64,000 bases of DNA, from contig CAJMST010000002.1 in assembly GCA_905216145.1 (NCBI GenBank), forward strand, positions 124,001 through 188,000, given 5' to 3'. This DNA comes from an uncultured bacterium (GTDB taxonomy: Bacteria > Actinomycetota > Coriobacteriia > Coriobacteriales > Coriobacteriaceae). The translations under genes and the position numbers were made by a program. The notes beneath the pieces were generated by a model. The model was given only the letters and a program-made list of their open reading frames with translations, did no database searches and was not told the DNA's origin. Positions 42,495 through 50,366 of the stretch are shown one piece after another (position 1 is the stretch's first letter; every line of letters begins with the position of its first letter).

Positions 42495-43475
42495 GTGGTA
42501 AAGATGAAAGATGTGGCCGAGCTGGCCGGCGTTTCGAGCGCCGCCGTCTCGCGCTACCTCAACGGTGGCTACATATCGACGGACAAGGCCGAGCGCATTA
42601 AGCAGGCGATTGAGCTGACCGGATACGTGCGGTCCAGCCAGGCTCGCGCGCTGCGCACCGGTTCCACCAAGCTCATCGGCGTCATCGTGCCTAAGATCAA
42701 CTCGGAATCCGTGAGCCGCATTACCGCCGGCATTGGCCAGGTGCTCGGTCGCCGTGGCTACCAGATGCTGCTTGCAAACACCGACAACGCGGCCGATCGC
42801 GAGCTCGAATACCTCGATTTGTTCCAAAACCATCCGGTTGATGGCATTGTGCTGGTGGCAACTATGATTACAGACGAGCATCGCCGGGCGATTGAGTCGT
42901 GCCGCGTGCCCATCGTGCTGATCGGCCAGAATGTTGAGGGCGCGGCGTGCGTCTATCACGACGATTACGAGGCCGCCTTTGAGCTGGGCCATGCGCTTGC
43001 GGGTCGCGTTGACGGCAAGATTGCCTATATTGGAGTTACCGAGGGGGACCGCGCGGCCGGTTATGACCGCCGTCGCGGTTTTGAGGCTGGCTTGCGCGCC
43101 GCGGGCGTGGCGCTTGATCCGAGCCTGATTCGCCAGGGGTCCTTTACGCTCGACTCGGGCTATGGTGCGGCGCGTGAACTGCTTTCCGTCGCTCCCGATG
43201 TTTCGTTTATCGCCTGCGCGACCGACACCATGGCGGCGGGCGCGCTGCGTGCCATCGATGAGGTTCGCGGCATGGGCGAGGGTATACACCGCGTGAGCGG
43301 TTTTGGCGACAATGCGTTTTTGCGCGCGCTGACGGGCGGCATTCCCACCGTGCATTATGGCTACCTGACCAGTGGCGTCGAGGCGACCAATATGTTGCTC
43401 AACACGCTCGATGGCGTTGAGGGGGAGAGCGGTCTCAAGACGCTCAAGCTCGGCCATCAGCTTATGAATGTCTAG
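42495..43475 (+). CDS. scrR: LacI-family transcriptional regulator of sucrose utilisation
   Basis: 326 residues. The N-terminal MKDVAELAGVSSAAVSRYLN is the LacI helix-turn-helix with hinge helix, followed by a periplasmic-binding-protein-like ligand domain (LIGVIVPKINSESVSR..., SGFGDNAFLRALTGGIPTVHY). It probably senses a sucrose-derived sugar phosphate and represses the adjacent PTS and hydrolase genes, since operator-like palindromes occur before both units. A GTG start (42495) with AGGGG 5 bases upstream is preferred; ATG 42504, 42480 and 42462 are in frame, but the last would put the operator in the coding region. Confidence 0.85.
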   Translation: MVKMKDVAELAGVSSAAVSRYLNGGYISTDKAERIKQAIELTGYVRSSQARALRTGSTKLIGVIVPKINSESVSRITAGIGQVLGRRGYQMLLANTDNAADRELEYLDLFQNHPVDGIVLVATMITDEHRRAIESCRVPIVLIGQNVEGAACVYHDDYEAAFELGHALAGRVDGKIAYIGVTEGDRAAGYDRRRGFEAGLRAAGVALDPSLIRQGSFTLDSGYGAARELLSVAPDVSFIACATDTMAAGALRAIDEVRGMGEGIHRVSGFGDNAFLRALTGGIPTVHYGYLTSGVEATNMLLNTLDGVEGESGLKTLKLGHQLMNV

Positions 43476-43559
43476 GCTTTGGGCACGTCTGCCTGCCTCT
43501 GAGCCCTTATGTTTGTCTCAAAACTACCATTCGCCGGCTTTTTCCTATCGTTCACCGTT

Positions 43560-43606
43560 ATATGAAAACGATTGCAGTCATATGAAACTGAAAACGATTA
43601 CAGTTT
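43560..43606 (+). promoter_or_regulatory. Two LacI-type operators upstream of the PTS gene
   Basis: The first is a palindrome from ATATGA to TCATAT around AAACGATTGCAG (43560-43583). The second is AAACTG to CAGTTT around AAAACGATTA (43585-43606). Both share GAAAACGATT, matching the palindrome before the regulator gene. They lie about 55-100 bases before the PTS start. Confidence 0.75.
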
Positions 43607-43658
43607 AAGTGTCAAAGATGGCCGGGTGCACATGCGCCCGTTGGAGGAAAGGGAAGTC

Positions 43659-45059
43659 ATGGACTACCGCAAATCAGCCCAAGAGGTGCTCGACAATATC
43701 GGTGGCGCCGACAACGTTGTTTCGGCCGCACACTGCGCCACGCGTCTGCGCCTGGTGATTGCCGATAACGCCAAGGTTGACAAGGAGGCCCTCGAGAATA
43801 TCGACGGCGCTAAGGGCGTCTTTGAGGCCCAGGGCCAGCTCCAGATTATTTTTGGCACCGGCACCGTCAATAAGGTGTACGACGAGTTCATCGCCCTCGG
43901 CGGTATCAATGCCGCCTCTAAGGCCGAGGTCAAGGAGGCCGCGGCGCAGCAGCAGAACATCTTTATGCGTGCCATTAAGGTGCTCGGCGATGTCTTTGTC
44001 CCCATCATCCCCGCCATCGTGGCTTCGGGCCTGCTGCTGGGCATTATGAGTGCCCTCAACTTTATGGCCTCCAACGGCTTTATCGCGCTCGACACCAATA
44101 ACTTTATTTATAAGATCGCCGACCTGGTCTCGGGAACGTCCTTTGGCATTCTGCAGATCCTAATCGGCTACTCCGCGGCTAAGGCCTTTGGCGCCAACCC
44201 GTACCTGGGTGCCGTCGTCGGCGGTGCGTTCATCAACTCCTCGCTGCAGAGCGCCTACACGGTTGCCTCCGAGGGCGTGCAGGCCATGGTCACCGTCATT
44301 CCCGGCGTGTACAGCTTTGAGTGGGTCGGCTATCAGGGCCATGTGATCCCCATCGTTATCGCCTGCGCCATTCTGGCCTTCCTCGAGAAGCGCCTGCACA
44401 AGATCGTTCCCGAGATGTTCGACCTCTTTGTGACCCCGCTCGTCTCAGTGTTCGTGACCGTGCTTGTGACGCTCGTTGCCGTCGGCCCCATCTTCGTGTG
44501 GGCCGAGAACGCCATCCTCGGTCTGATCCAGGCCCTGCTGACCCTGCCCTTCGGCATCGGTTCCTTTATCGTCGGCCTGTTCTATGCCCCCACGGTCGTT
44601 ACCGGTATCCACCAGATGTACACCGCCATCGACCTGGGCCAGCTCGCCCAGTATGGCGTGACCTATTGGCTGCCCATCGCCAGTGCCGCCAACATCGCCC
44701 AGGGTGGCGCTGCGCTCGCCGTTGCCTTTAAGACTCGCGATGCCAAGATTAAGGGCCTGGCGCTTCCTTCGGCTCTGTCCGCCTTCATGGGCATTACCGA
44801 GCCTGCCATCTTCGGCGTGAATCTGCGTTTCTTTAAGCCCTTCATCGCCGGCTGCATCGGCGGCGGTTGCGGTGCCCTGGTCTGCGCGCTCACCTCGCTT
44901 GCTGCTTCCGGCACGGGCGTTACCGGTATCTTCGGTATCCTGCTGTGCCTGGCCCAACCCGTGCAGTACGCGATCATGTTTGCGGTCGCCGCGCTGGTTT
45001 CCTTTGGCGTCTCGTTTGTCCTGTACAAGGACGAGCCCAAGGCTTCCGAGCAGGCCTAA
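43659..45059 (+). CDS. scrA: Sucrose-type PTS permease, EIIBC
   Basis: 466 residues. Residues 1-80 are the EIIB domain with the phosphocysteine C26 (SAAHCATRLRLV). The remainder is the EIIC membrane domain with about eight to ten helices, containing FVPIIPAIVASGLLLGIM, the PTVVTGIHQMYTAID loop and the GITEPAIFGVNLRF motif. No EIIA domain is present, so it depends on a separate EIIA-Glc-like protein. GGAGGAAAGGG sets the ATG at 43659. Sucrose is inferred from the GH32 gene directly downstream. Confidence 0.9.
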   Translation: MDYRKSAQEVLDNIGGADNVVSAAHCATRLRLVIADNAKVDKEALENIDGAKGVFEAQGQLQIIFGTGTVNKVYDEFIALGGINAASKAEVKEAAAQQQNIFMRAIKVLGDVFVPIIPAIVASGLLLGIMSALNFMASNGFIALDTNNFIYKIADLVSGTSFGILQILIGYSAAKAFGANPYLGAVVGGAFINSSLQSAYTVASEGVQAMVTVIPGVYSFEWVGYQGHVIPIVIACAILAFLEKRLHKIVPEMFDLFVTPLVSVFVTVLVTLVAVGPIFVWAENAILGLIQALLTLPFGIGSFIVGLFYAPTVVTGIHQMYTAIDLGQLAQYGVTYWLPIASAANIAQGGAALAVAFKTRDAKIKGLALPSALSAFMGITEPAIFGVNLRFFKPFIAGCIGGGCGALVCALTSLAASGTGVTGIFGILLCLAQPVQYAIMFAVAALVSFGVSFVLYKDEPKASEQA

Positions 45060-45077
45060 GAGCTTTTGATTGGGGGA

Positions 45078-45108
45078 ATGCCCGCGGGTTGTATGCTCGC
45101 GGGCGTTT
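45078..45108 (+). terminator. Hairpin between PTS and GH32 genes
   Basis: GCCCGCG pairs with CGCGGGC and is followed by GTTTCCC. It may be a partial terminator that lets some read-through to the hydrolase gene. Confidence 0.55.
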
Positions 45109-45166
45109 CCCGTATCTGGTGTCGATCTCTGGCGCCTTGTTACTTTCGATCCGTTAGGACTTTGAT

Positions 45167-46708
45167 ATGTCTAATGCCCTTGGGCGCGATCTTGCACAGC
45201 TGGTCGCCGCTGTTGACGCCGCCGCCTCTGAGTGCGGTCATGGCGCGTATGGCCAGCGCTTTCATATTATGCCGCCGGCGGGCTGGCTCAACGACCCCAA
45301 CGGTCTTTGCCAGGCAGATGGCGTATTTCACGCGTACTTTCAGTATGCCCCGTTTGATGTGAACGGCGGCGTCAAGATGTGGGGCCATGCGACGAGTCGC
45401 GATCTTATGACGTGGGATTACGTTGGCGCCCCACTGCTGCCCGACGAGCCGTTCGATTGCCACGGTGTGTATTCGGGCTCCGCGCTTGCCGAAGACGGTT
45501 GCATTCGCGTGCTCTATACGGGCAACGTTAAGCTTTCCGATGCTGACGGTACGTACGACTACGTCAATACTGGCCGCCGCGCCGATACCGTCTATGTGGA
45601 GAGCGTTGATGGCCTTGCCGGTCGGGAGTTCAACCAAAAGCGCGTGGTGCTGGCGTCCGAGGATTATCCTGAGGATTTGACCTGCCACGTGCGCGATCCC
45701 AAGGTGTGGCGTGACGCGGACGGGCGTTATCACATGGTGCTGGGCGCGCGTCGTCGCGTGGATGGGCCGCATGTCGATAGTCGATTTTGCGCTATGCACG
45801 GCGAGGGCGCCGGTCGCGATGTGGGCGAGATCTTGGTGTATGGCTCGGCCGATATGCTGAGCTGGGAGCTCGAGAGCCGTGTGTCTACGCCCGAGCGTTT
45901 TGGCTTTATGTGGGAGTGCCCGGGATACCTTGAGCTTGAGGCGGATGGCGATGTACCGGCGAGGTGGCTGTCCTTCTCGCCCCAGGGCCTCGAGGGCGGC
46001 CGTTGGGACCGCGGCAACGTATACGCCGCTGGCTACATGCCTGTAACGGGCGATATCACCGGTGGTGACGGTGCCTATGAGCTGGGCGAGTTCCGCCTGT
46101 GGGACGCCGGTTTTGACTTCTATGCTCCGCAGGAGTTTACGTCCGAGGACGGTCGCCACATTCTGATCGGCTGGATGGGCATGCCCGATGAGCCTACCTA
46201 TGGCAACGACCCCACTGTGGTGAGCGGCTGGCAGCACTGCATGACGGTGCCGCGTGAGCTTACAGCCGGTGCCGACGGCGTGGTGCTGCAGCAGCCGGCG
46301 CGCGAGATTGAGCACCATTATGCCTCGGTGCGTGTAGGGGAGGGCTCGTTGGAGGTTGCCGGCGATACCTGCTTTGACGTTGTTGCCGACGGTGTCGACG
46401 GCGCGTTTACCGCAACCGTTGATGGCGAGCTTAGGCTGGCGTATGTGCCCGCAGAGGGCGAACTGCCCTCGCGCTTTGAGATGCGATTTACCGATGAGAG
46501 CCGCGCTTCTGCCGGCTGCGGTCGTACCGTGCGTTGGGAGCCCGTCGATGAGGTTCGTAATGTGCGCATTGTTGGCGATGTTTCGTCGGTCGAGGTGTTT
46601 GTGAATGATGGTGCGCTTGTGTTTTCAACGCGCATCTATCCCGAGGCCTATGGCGTGACCGTTGACTCTCCGGGTGCGAGCGTGAACTATCACACGCTCA
46701 TCATCTAG
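45167..46708 (+). CDS. scrB: Sucrose-6-phosphate hydrolase (GH32)
   Basis: 513 residues. The nucleophile motif GWLNDPNGLC (D43), the RDP motif in CHVRDPKVW and the acid/base EC motif in MWECPGY are all intact, and the C-terminal beta-sandwich is present. It cleaves sucrose 6-phosphate imported by the PTS into glucose 6-phosphate and fructose. The ATG at 45167 follows AGGA. A terminator follows the stop, so the sucrose genes form a compact regulon. Confidence 0.93.
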   Translation: MSNALGRDLAQLVAAVDAAASECGHGAYGQRFHIMPPAGWLNDPNGLCQADGVFHAYFQYAPFDVNGGVKMWGHATSRDLMTWDYVGAPLLPDEPFDCHGVYSGSALAEDGCIRVLYTGNVKLSDADGTYDYVNTGRRADTVYVESVDGLAGREFNQKRVVLASEDYPEDLTCHVRDPKVWRDADGRYHMVLGARRRVDGPHVDSRFCAMHGEGAGRDVGEILVYGSADMLSWELESRVSTPERFGFMWECPGYLELEADGDVPARWLSFSPQGLEGGRWDRGNVYAAGYMPVTGDITGGDGAYELGEFRLWDAGFDFYAPQEFTSEDGRHILIGWMGMPDEPTYGNDPTVVSGWQHCMTVPRELTAGADGVVLQQPAREIEHHYASVRVGEGSLEVAGDTCFDVVADGVDGAFTATVDGELRLAYVPAEGELPSRFEMRFTDESRASAGCGRTVRWEPVDEVRNVRIVGDVSSVEVFVNDGALVFSTRIYPEAYGVTVDSPGASVNYHTLII

Positions 46709-46745
46709 GCGAGTCGTCGCATATCGGCGCTATACTGCTGCCGTT

Positions 46746-46782
46746 GCCCACGATGCGGGGAACATCCGCATCGTGGGTTTTT
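46746..46782 (+). terminator. Intrinsic terminator of the sucrose genes
   Basis: CCCACGATGCGG pairs with CCGCATCGTGGG and is followed by TTTTTG. Confidence 0.85.
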
Positions 46783-46804
46783 GCTTGTGAAGGGACGGTA
46801 CTGC

Positions 46805-47797
46805 GTGGACGTGCAACAGCTAGAAGAGGCCTGGGCTTTGAGGACCGGCGCGCGTGAGGTGCATCTTTTTGCTGCCCGGCACGTGCCGGCAGCGCTTTCG
46901 CTGCTGGGTATTGTGCGTCCCGGTGACCGCCTGGTGGCCTTTGCGGACGACTTTGCCGATGCGTTTACGCGCGGCTTTGATGGCTGCGACGTTGTGCTCG
47001 TGGGCTCACCGTCGGTTGCGGCGTTTACTGCCGCGTCCGAGGATTTTGATGCTTCGTTTGATGCCGAGGGACCGCATCTGTGGTGGTTCGTCAACTCTAT
47101 CGGCGGGTTTGGTCTTCGTGTGCCCGACCTTCGTGCTCTGGGCCGCGCGGCTCGTGAGGCCCACGCGCTGCTGGTTGTGGACAACACCGTGGCGTCGGCT
47201 TTTGGCTGCAATCCGCTGCGGCTGGGTGCCGTGCTGTCACTTGAGGCGCTCGACCGTGTGTGCGCCGGTAAGGCTCCGCGCAAGCTCGTTGCCGCTTCGA
47301 TGGCGCGCTCGCAGCTCAAGCGCCATCGTATGGATGCCGCGGCTGAGTGCGCGCATGCCCTGCTTGAGGGCCGTGGCTTGGTTAAGCTTGATTTGCCTGC
47401 TGACGAGGCCGGTGTGCTTGAGCGCGGGCTGGACTCGCTCGATACCCGCATGCAGGCGCATTTCGACCGCGCCCGTGCGCTGGCCGAGTACTTGGCTGCG
47501 AATGAGATGGTGCGCAACGTGCGCTATCCCGGGCTGAGCTCGCATCCCGACCATGCGGTTGCAACGGGAATCCTCGAGCACGGCTTTGGTCCGGCAGTTG
47601 AATTTGACCTTATCGAGCGTAGCGCGGGCGAGCTGTTCGACGCTTTGCCGGGGGAGTTTCGCACATCGCCCGCCGGCGGCGCAACGACGCGCCTTTCGGC
47701 CCCACGCGGCAGGCAGGGGAGCACCATCCGCCTCTTCGCCGGCACCGACGATCCCTTGATCGTGGCCGCCACCCTAGATAATGCCCTCCGCAACTAG
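46805..47797 (+). CDS. Degenerate cystathionine-gamma-synthase-family (PLP fold I) protein
   Basis: 330 residues; full enzymes have about 390. The VVDNTVAS (PLP-aspartate) motif and the C-terminal NVRYPGLSSHPDH and GFGPAVEFDL segments match Cys/Met metabolism PLP enzymes. The usual SxTKYxxGH lysine motif is replaced by SLEALDRVCAGK, and the N-terminal YxRxGNPT segment is missing. The protein may be a pseudoenzyme or have an unusual active site. GTG 46805 has AGGGA upstream; GTG 46811 and TTG 46781 are alternatives. No conserved neighbour points to a substrate. Confidence 0.65.
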   Translation: MDVQQLEEAWALRTGAREVHLFAARHVPAALSLLGIVRPGDRLVAFADDFADAFTRGFDGCDVVLVGSPSVAAFTAASEDFDASFDAEGPHLWWFVNSIGGFGLRVPDLRALGRAAREAHALLVVDNTVASAFGCNPLRLGAVLSLEALDRVCAGKAPRKLVAASMARSQLKRHRMDAAAECAHALLEGRGLVKLDLPADEAGVLERGLDSLDTRMQAHFDRARALAEYLAANEMVRNVRYPGLSSHPDHAVATGILEHGFGPAVEFDLIERSAGELFDALPGEFRTSPAGGATTRLSAPRGRQGSTIRLFAGTDDPLIVAATLDNALRN

Positions 47798-47819
47798 CTA
47801 AATCATCCTCGACTCCATA

Positions 47820-47935
47820 AGTTGCGGTGAAATATGGATTGATTTACGGCTTTATCGGCATAAACAGCCCCTATTTCACCGCAACTTATGAGAAGGGGTT
47901 GTGCAGCTAAAAAAGCCCCGTCCCAAATTAGCTAC
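47820..47935. repeat. Dispersed double-palindrome element, copy 2
   Basis: AGTTGCGGTGAAATA (47820-47834) pairs with TATTTCACCGCAACT (47872-47886). A second palindrome at 47903-47935 has the AGCCCCGTCCC centre and overlaps the minus-strand stop codon of the ModE-like gene. It has the same architecture as 631-754. Confidence 0.75.
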
Positions 47936-48276
47936 TTTTTGATGCTGGCGATGAGGTCGTTGGCTTTGGTAGCAATGACCTGGTTTATGTCGGCCTGCAG
48001 CTCCTCGTAGACCGCGATGGCTCGCTCGCCGGCGGGGGTGAGCGTGGATCCGCGGGCACCGTCGCGCTCGATGAGTTTGCAGCCCAGCTGGCCTTCTGCC
48101 TCGTTCACAATGCGCCAGGCTTTGGAATACGCCATGCCCATGCTCTTGGCGGCACGGTTGAGCGAGTGTTCACGGGCGATACCTTGCAGCAGCAAGACAC
48201 AGCCGTGGCCGAAGACGCCCGGCAGATCCTTGTCGCACGCTTGAATGACCAACTTTGCCGTCGTCTTGTACTCCAT
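47932..48276 (-). CDS. ModE-like winged-helix transcriptional regulator
   Basis: 114 residues. LLLQGIAREHSLNRAAKSMGMAYSKAWRIVNEAEGQLGCKLIERD matches the N-terminal DNA-binding domain of ModE, a LysR-type winged helix; the GSTLTPAGERAI wing follows. The molybdate-binding TOBE domains of full ModE are absent, so it is a stand-alone regulator, often linked to molybdenum or formate genes. The ATG at 48276 or the GTG at 48285 could be the start. Its stop codon is inside the dispersed repeat. Confidence 0.8.
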   Translation of the reverse strand: MEYKTTAKLVIQACDKDLPGVFGHGCVLLLQGIAREHSLNRAAKSMGMAYSKAWRIVNEAEGQLGCKLIERDGARGSTLTPAGERAIAVYEELQADINQVIATKANDLIASIKK

Positions 48277-48484
48277 CTGCTCCACGTCTCCCCGCTAAAG
48301 TGTTTGCTGGGCAAACGCAAAGCCTGCGTCAAACCCTCGTGTGCTCTTCTTTCGTGTGCTCTTCTTAAATCATGCATTGTAGCAGTCAAAGTGCGTTAAG
48401 ATACTTCCCCAGTATTGGGCGCCCAAGGTTGGGCTGGGTCCTACGAGGCCTGCAGCCGACCGGTCGCATGGAAAAAGGAGAAAC

Positions 48485-49996
48485 ATGGCTACGTTCTTTC
48501 CCGGTGAGTCCCACACGTTTTCGGAGTATCTGCTGGTCCCTGGTTACTCGTCCTCGCAGTGCATCCCCAACAACGTCTCTCTTAAGACGCCGCTAACCCG
48601 CTTTAGGCGCGGTGAGAAGCCGGCAATCACCCTGAACATCCCCATGGTTTCCGCCATCATGCAGTCCGTCTCGGGCGTCGACATGGGTGTCGCGCTCGCT
48701 ACCGAGGGTGGCCTGTCCTTCATTTACGGTTCCCAGAGCGCCGAGTCCGAGGCCGCTATGGTCAAGGCCGTCAAGGATCACAAGGCTGGCTTCGTTCAGT
48801 CCGATTCCACGCTGACCCCCGACATGACCATGGAGCAGGTCATCGAGCTCAAGGAGAAGACCGGTCATTCCACCATGCCGGTTACCGACGACGGCACTCC
48901 CAAGGGTAAGCTCCTGGGCATCGTCACCAGCCGTGACTATCGCCCCAGCCGCGATGACCACCAGACGAAGGTCTCCGAGTTCATGACCCCGCGTGAGCAG
49001 CTCATCGTAGGCGACAAAAACATCAGCCTCAAGGTTGCCAACGACGTCATCTGGGACAACAAGCTCAATGCTCTGCCCATCGTCGACGACAACGATCACC
49101 TCATGGGCATCGTCTTCCGCAAGGACTACGACAGCCACAAGACCAACCCCAACGAGCTGCTCGACGGCGACAAGCGCTACATGGTCGGCGCCGGTATCAA
49201 CACCCGCGACTATGCCGAGCGCGTGCCGCTGCTCATCGAGGCCGGCGCTGATGTCCTGTGCATCGACTCTTCCGAGGGCTTCAGCGAGTGGCAGAAGCGC
49301 ACCATCGAGTGGATCCGCGCCAACTACGGCGAGGATGTCAAGGTCGGTGCCGGTAACGTCGTCGACGCCGAGGGCTTCCGCTTCCTTGCCGACTGCGGTG
49401 CCGACTTCATCAAGGTCGGTATCGGCGGCGGTTCCATCTGCATCACCCGCGAGACCAAGGGCATCGGCCGTGGCCAGGCCACCGCGCTGATCGACGTCTG
49501 CCGCGCTCGCGACGAGTACTACGAGGAGACCGGTGTCTACGTACCCGTGTGCTCCGACGGCGGCATCGTCTACGACTACCACATGACGCTCGCCCTTGCC
49601 ATGGGCGCCGACTTTATGATGCTGGGCCGCTACTTCGCCCGCTTTGACGAGAGCCCGACCGAGCGCGTCAATGTGAACGGTCAGTACATGAAGGAGTACT
49701 GGGGCGAGGGTTCTGCGCGTGCCCGCAACTGGCAGCGCTACGACCTGGGCGGCGCCGCGAAGCTCAGCTTCGTCGAGGGCGTCGACTCCTACGTTCCCTA
49801 CGCCGGTTCCCTCAAGGACGGCGTGGGCGGCACGCTCTACAAGGTCAAGTCCACGATGTGCAATTGCGGTGCCCTCTCGATCCCCGAGCTCCAGGAAAAG
49901 GCGCGCCTGACTCTGGTCAGCTCCACCTCCATCGTCGAAGGCGGCGCCCACGACGTAGTCGTGAAGGATTCTCAGCAGAGCGTTTCCTATCGATAA
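48485..49996 (+). CDS. guaB: Inosine-5'-monophosphate dehydrogenase
   Basis: 503 residues. The catalytic cysteine loop GIGGGSICITRETKGIGRGQ, the NIPMVSAIMQSVSGVDMG start region and the flap-like RNWQRYDLGG are clear, and two CBS domains sit in the 95-215 insertion. It oxidises IMP to XMP, the committed step to GMP. AAAAAGGAG precedes the ATG. It is single-gene, with a strong terminator downstream. Confidence 0.95.
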   Translation: MATFFPGESHTFSEYLLVPGYSSSQCIPNNVSLKTPLTRFRRGEKPAITLNIPMVSAIMQSVSGVDMGVALATEGGLSFIYGSQSAESEAAMVKAVKDHKAGFVQSDSTLTPDMTMEQVIELKEKTGHSTMPVTDDGTPKGKLLGIVTSRDYRPSRDDHQTKVSEFMTPREQLIVGDKNISLKVANDVIWDNKLNALPIVDDNDHLMGIVFRKDYDSHKTNPNELLDGDKRYMVGAGINTRDYAERVPLLIEAGADVLCIDSSEGFSEWQKRTIEWIRANYGEDVKVGAGNVVDAEGFRFLADCGADFIKVGIGGGSICITRETKGIGRGQATALIDVCRARDEYYEETGVYVPVCSDGGIVYDYHMTLALAMGADFMMLGRYFARFDESPTERVNVNGQYMKEYWGEGSARARNWQRYDLGGAAKLSFVEGVDSYVPYAGSLKDGVGGTLYKVKSTMCNCGALSIPELQEKARLTLVSSTSIVEGGAHDVVVKDSQQSVSYR

Positions 49997-49997
49997 G

Positions 49998-50100
49998 CGG
50001 CTTTCCCAAGCACCGCACCTTGCCGTTCAAACCGTCGCTCGCGTACCAAAGTACGCGTCGCTCCTCTTTCACGGCAATCTGCGGCACTTGGAAAACCCGA
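49998..50100. repeat. Nested palindromic element with conserved core, copy 2
   Basis: Shares the AAACCGTCGCTCGCGTAC core and CGCTCCTCTTT with 42287-42414. Here the outer arms CTTTCCCAAGCACCGCA and TGCGGCACTTGGAAAA pair with each other but differ from the arms of the other copy. It starts just after the guaB stop. Confidence 0.75.
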
Positions 50101-50155
50101 CCATACATGGGCGGGTAACAATTAGCGGTTGATTCACAACCACGTTATTTAGATA

Positions 50156-50190
50156 AAGCGAGATGCCCGCAAGTCGCAGGCATCTCGCTT
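50156..50190 (+). terminator. Intrinsic terminator of guaB
   Basis: AAGCGAGATGCC pairs perfectly with GGCATCTCGCTT across an 11-base loop; followed by GTTGTATTTG. Confidence 0.8.
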
Positions 50191-50224
50191 GTTGTATTTG
50201 CTATTATCAGTCGAGTCAACCTTA

Positions 50225-50342
50225 GGGTCGGGCGGCTTAGCTTTGTTCGCTACAAGTTCCGCACGCAAAGAAGAGCACTAAATGTGCTCTTCGTCTTGCG
50301 CAGGACTGTCCGCAGTAGCGAATAAAGCTAAGCCGACCGACC
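50225..50342 (+). repeat. 118-base long-stem hairpin immediately upstream of leuS
   Basis: The 29-base arms (50225-50253, GGGTCGGGCGGCTTAGCTTT..., and 50314-50342) are complementary at 27 positions, and one difference is a G-U pair. Inside is AAGAGCAC/GTGCTCTT (50271-50291). It ends 24 bases before the leuS start and is not a T-box. Confidence 0.75.
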
Positions 50343-50366
50343 CCAGCTAAGATTAAAGGAGCTGAT

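Noticed and set aside
50100..50366. T-box riboswitch in front of leuS
   Set aside because: No T-box core sequence or specifier-loop layout; the structure is a simple long palindrome.
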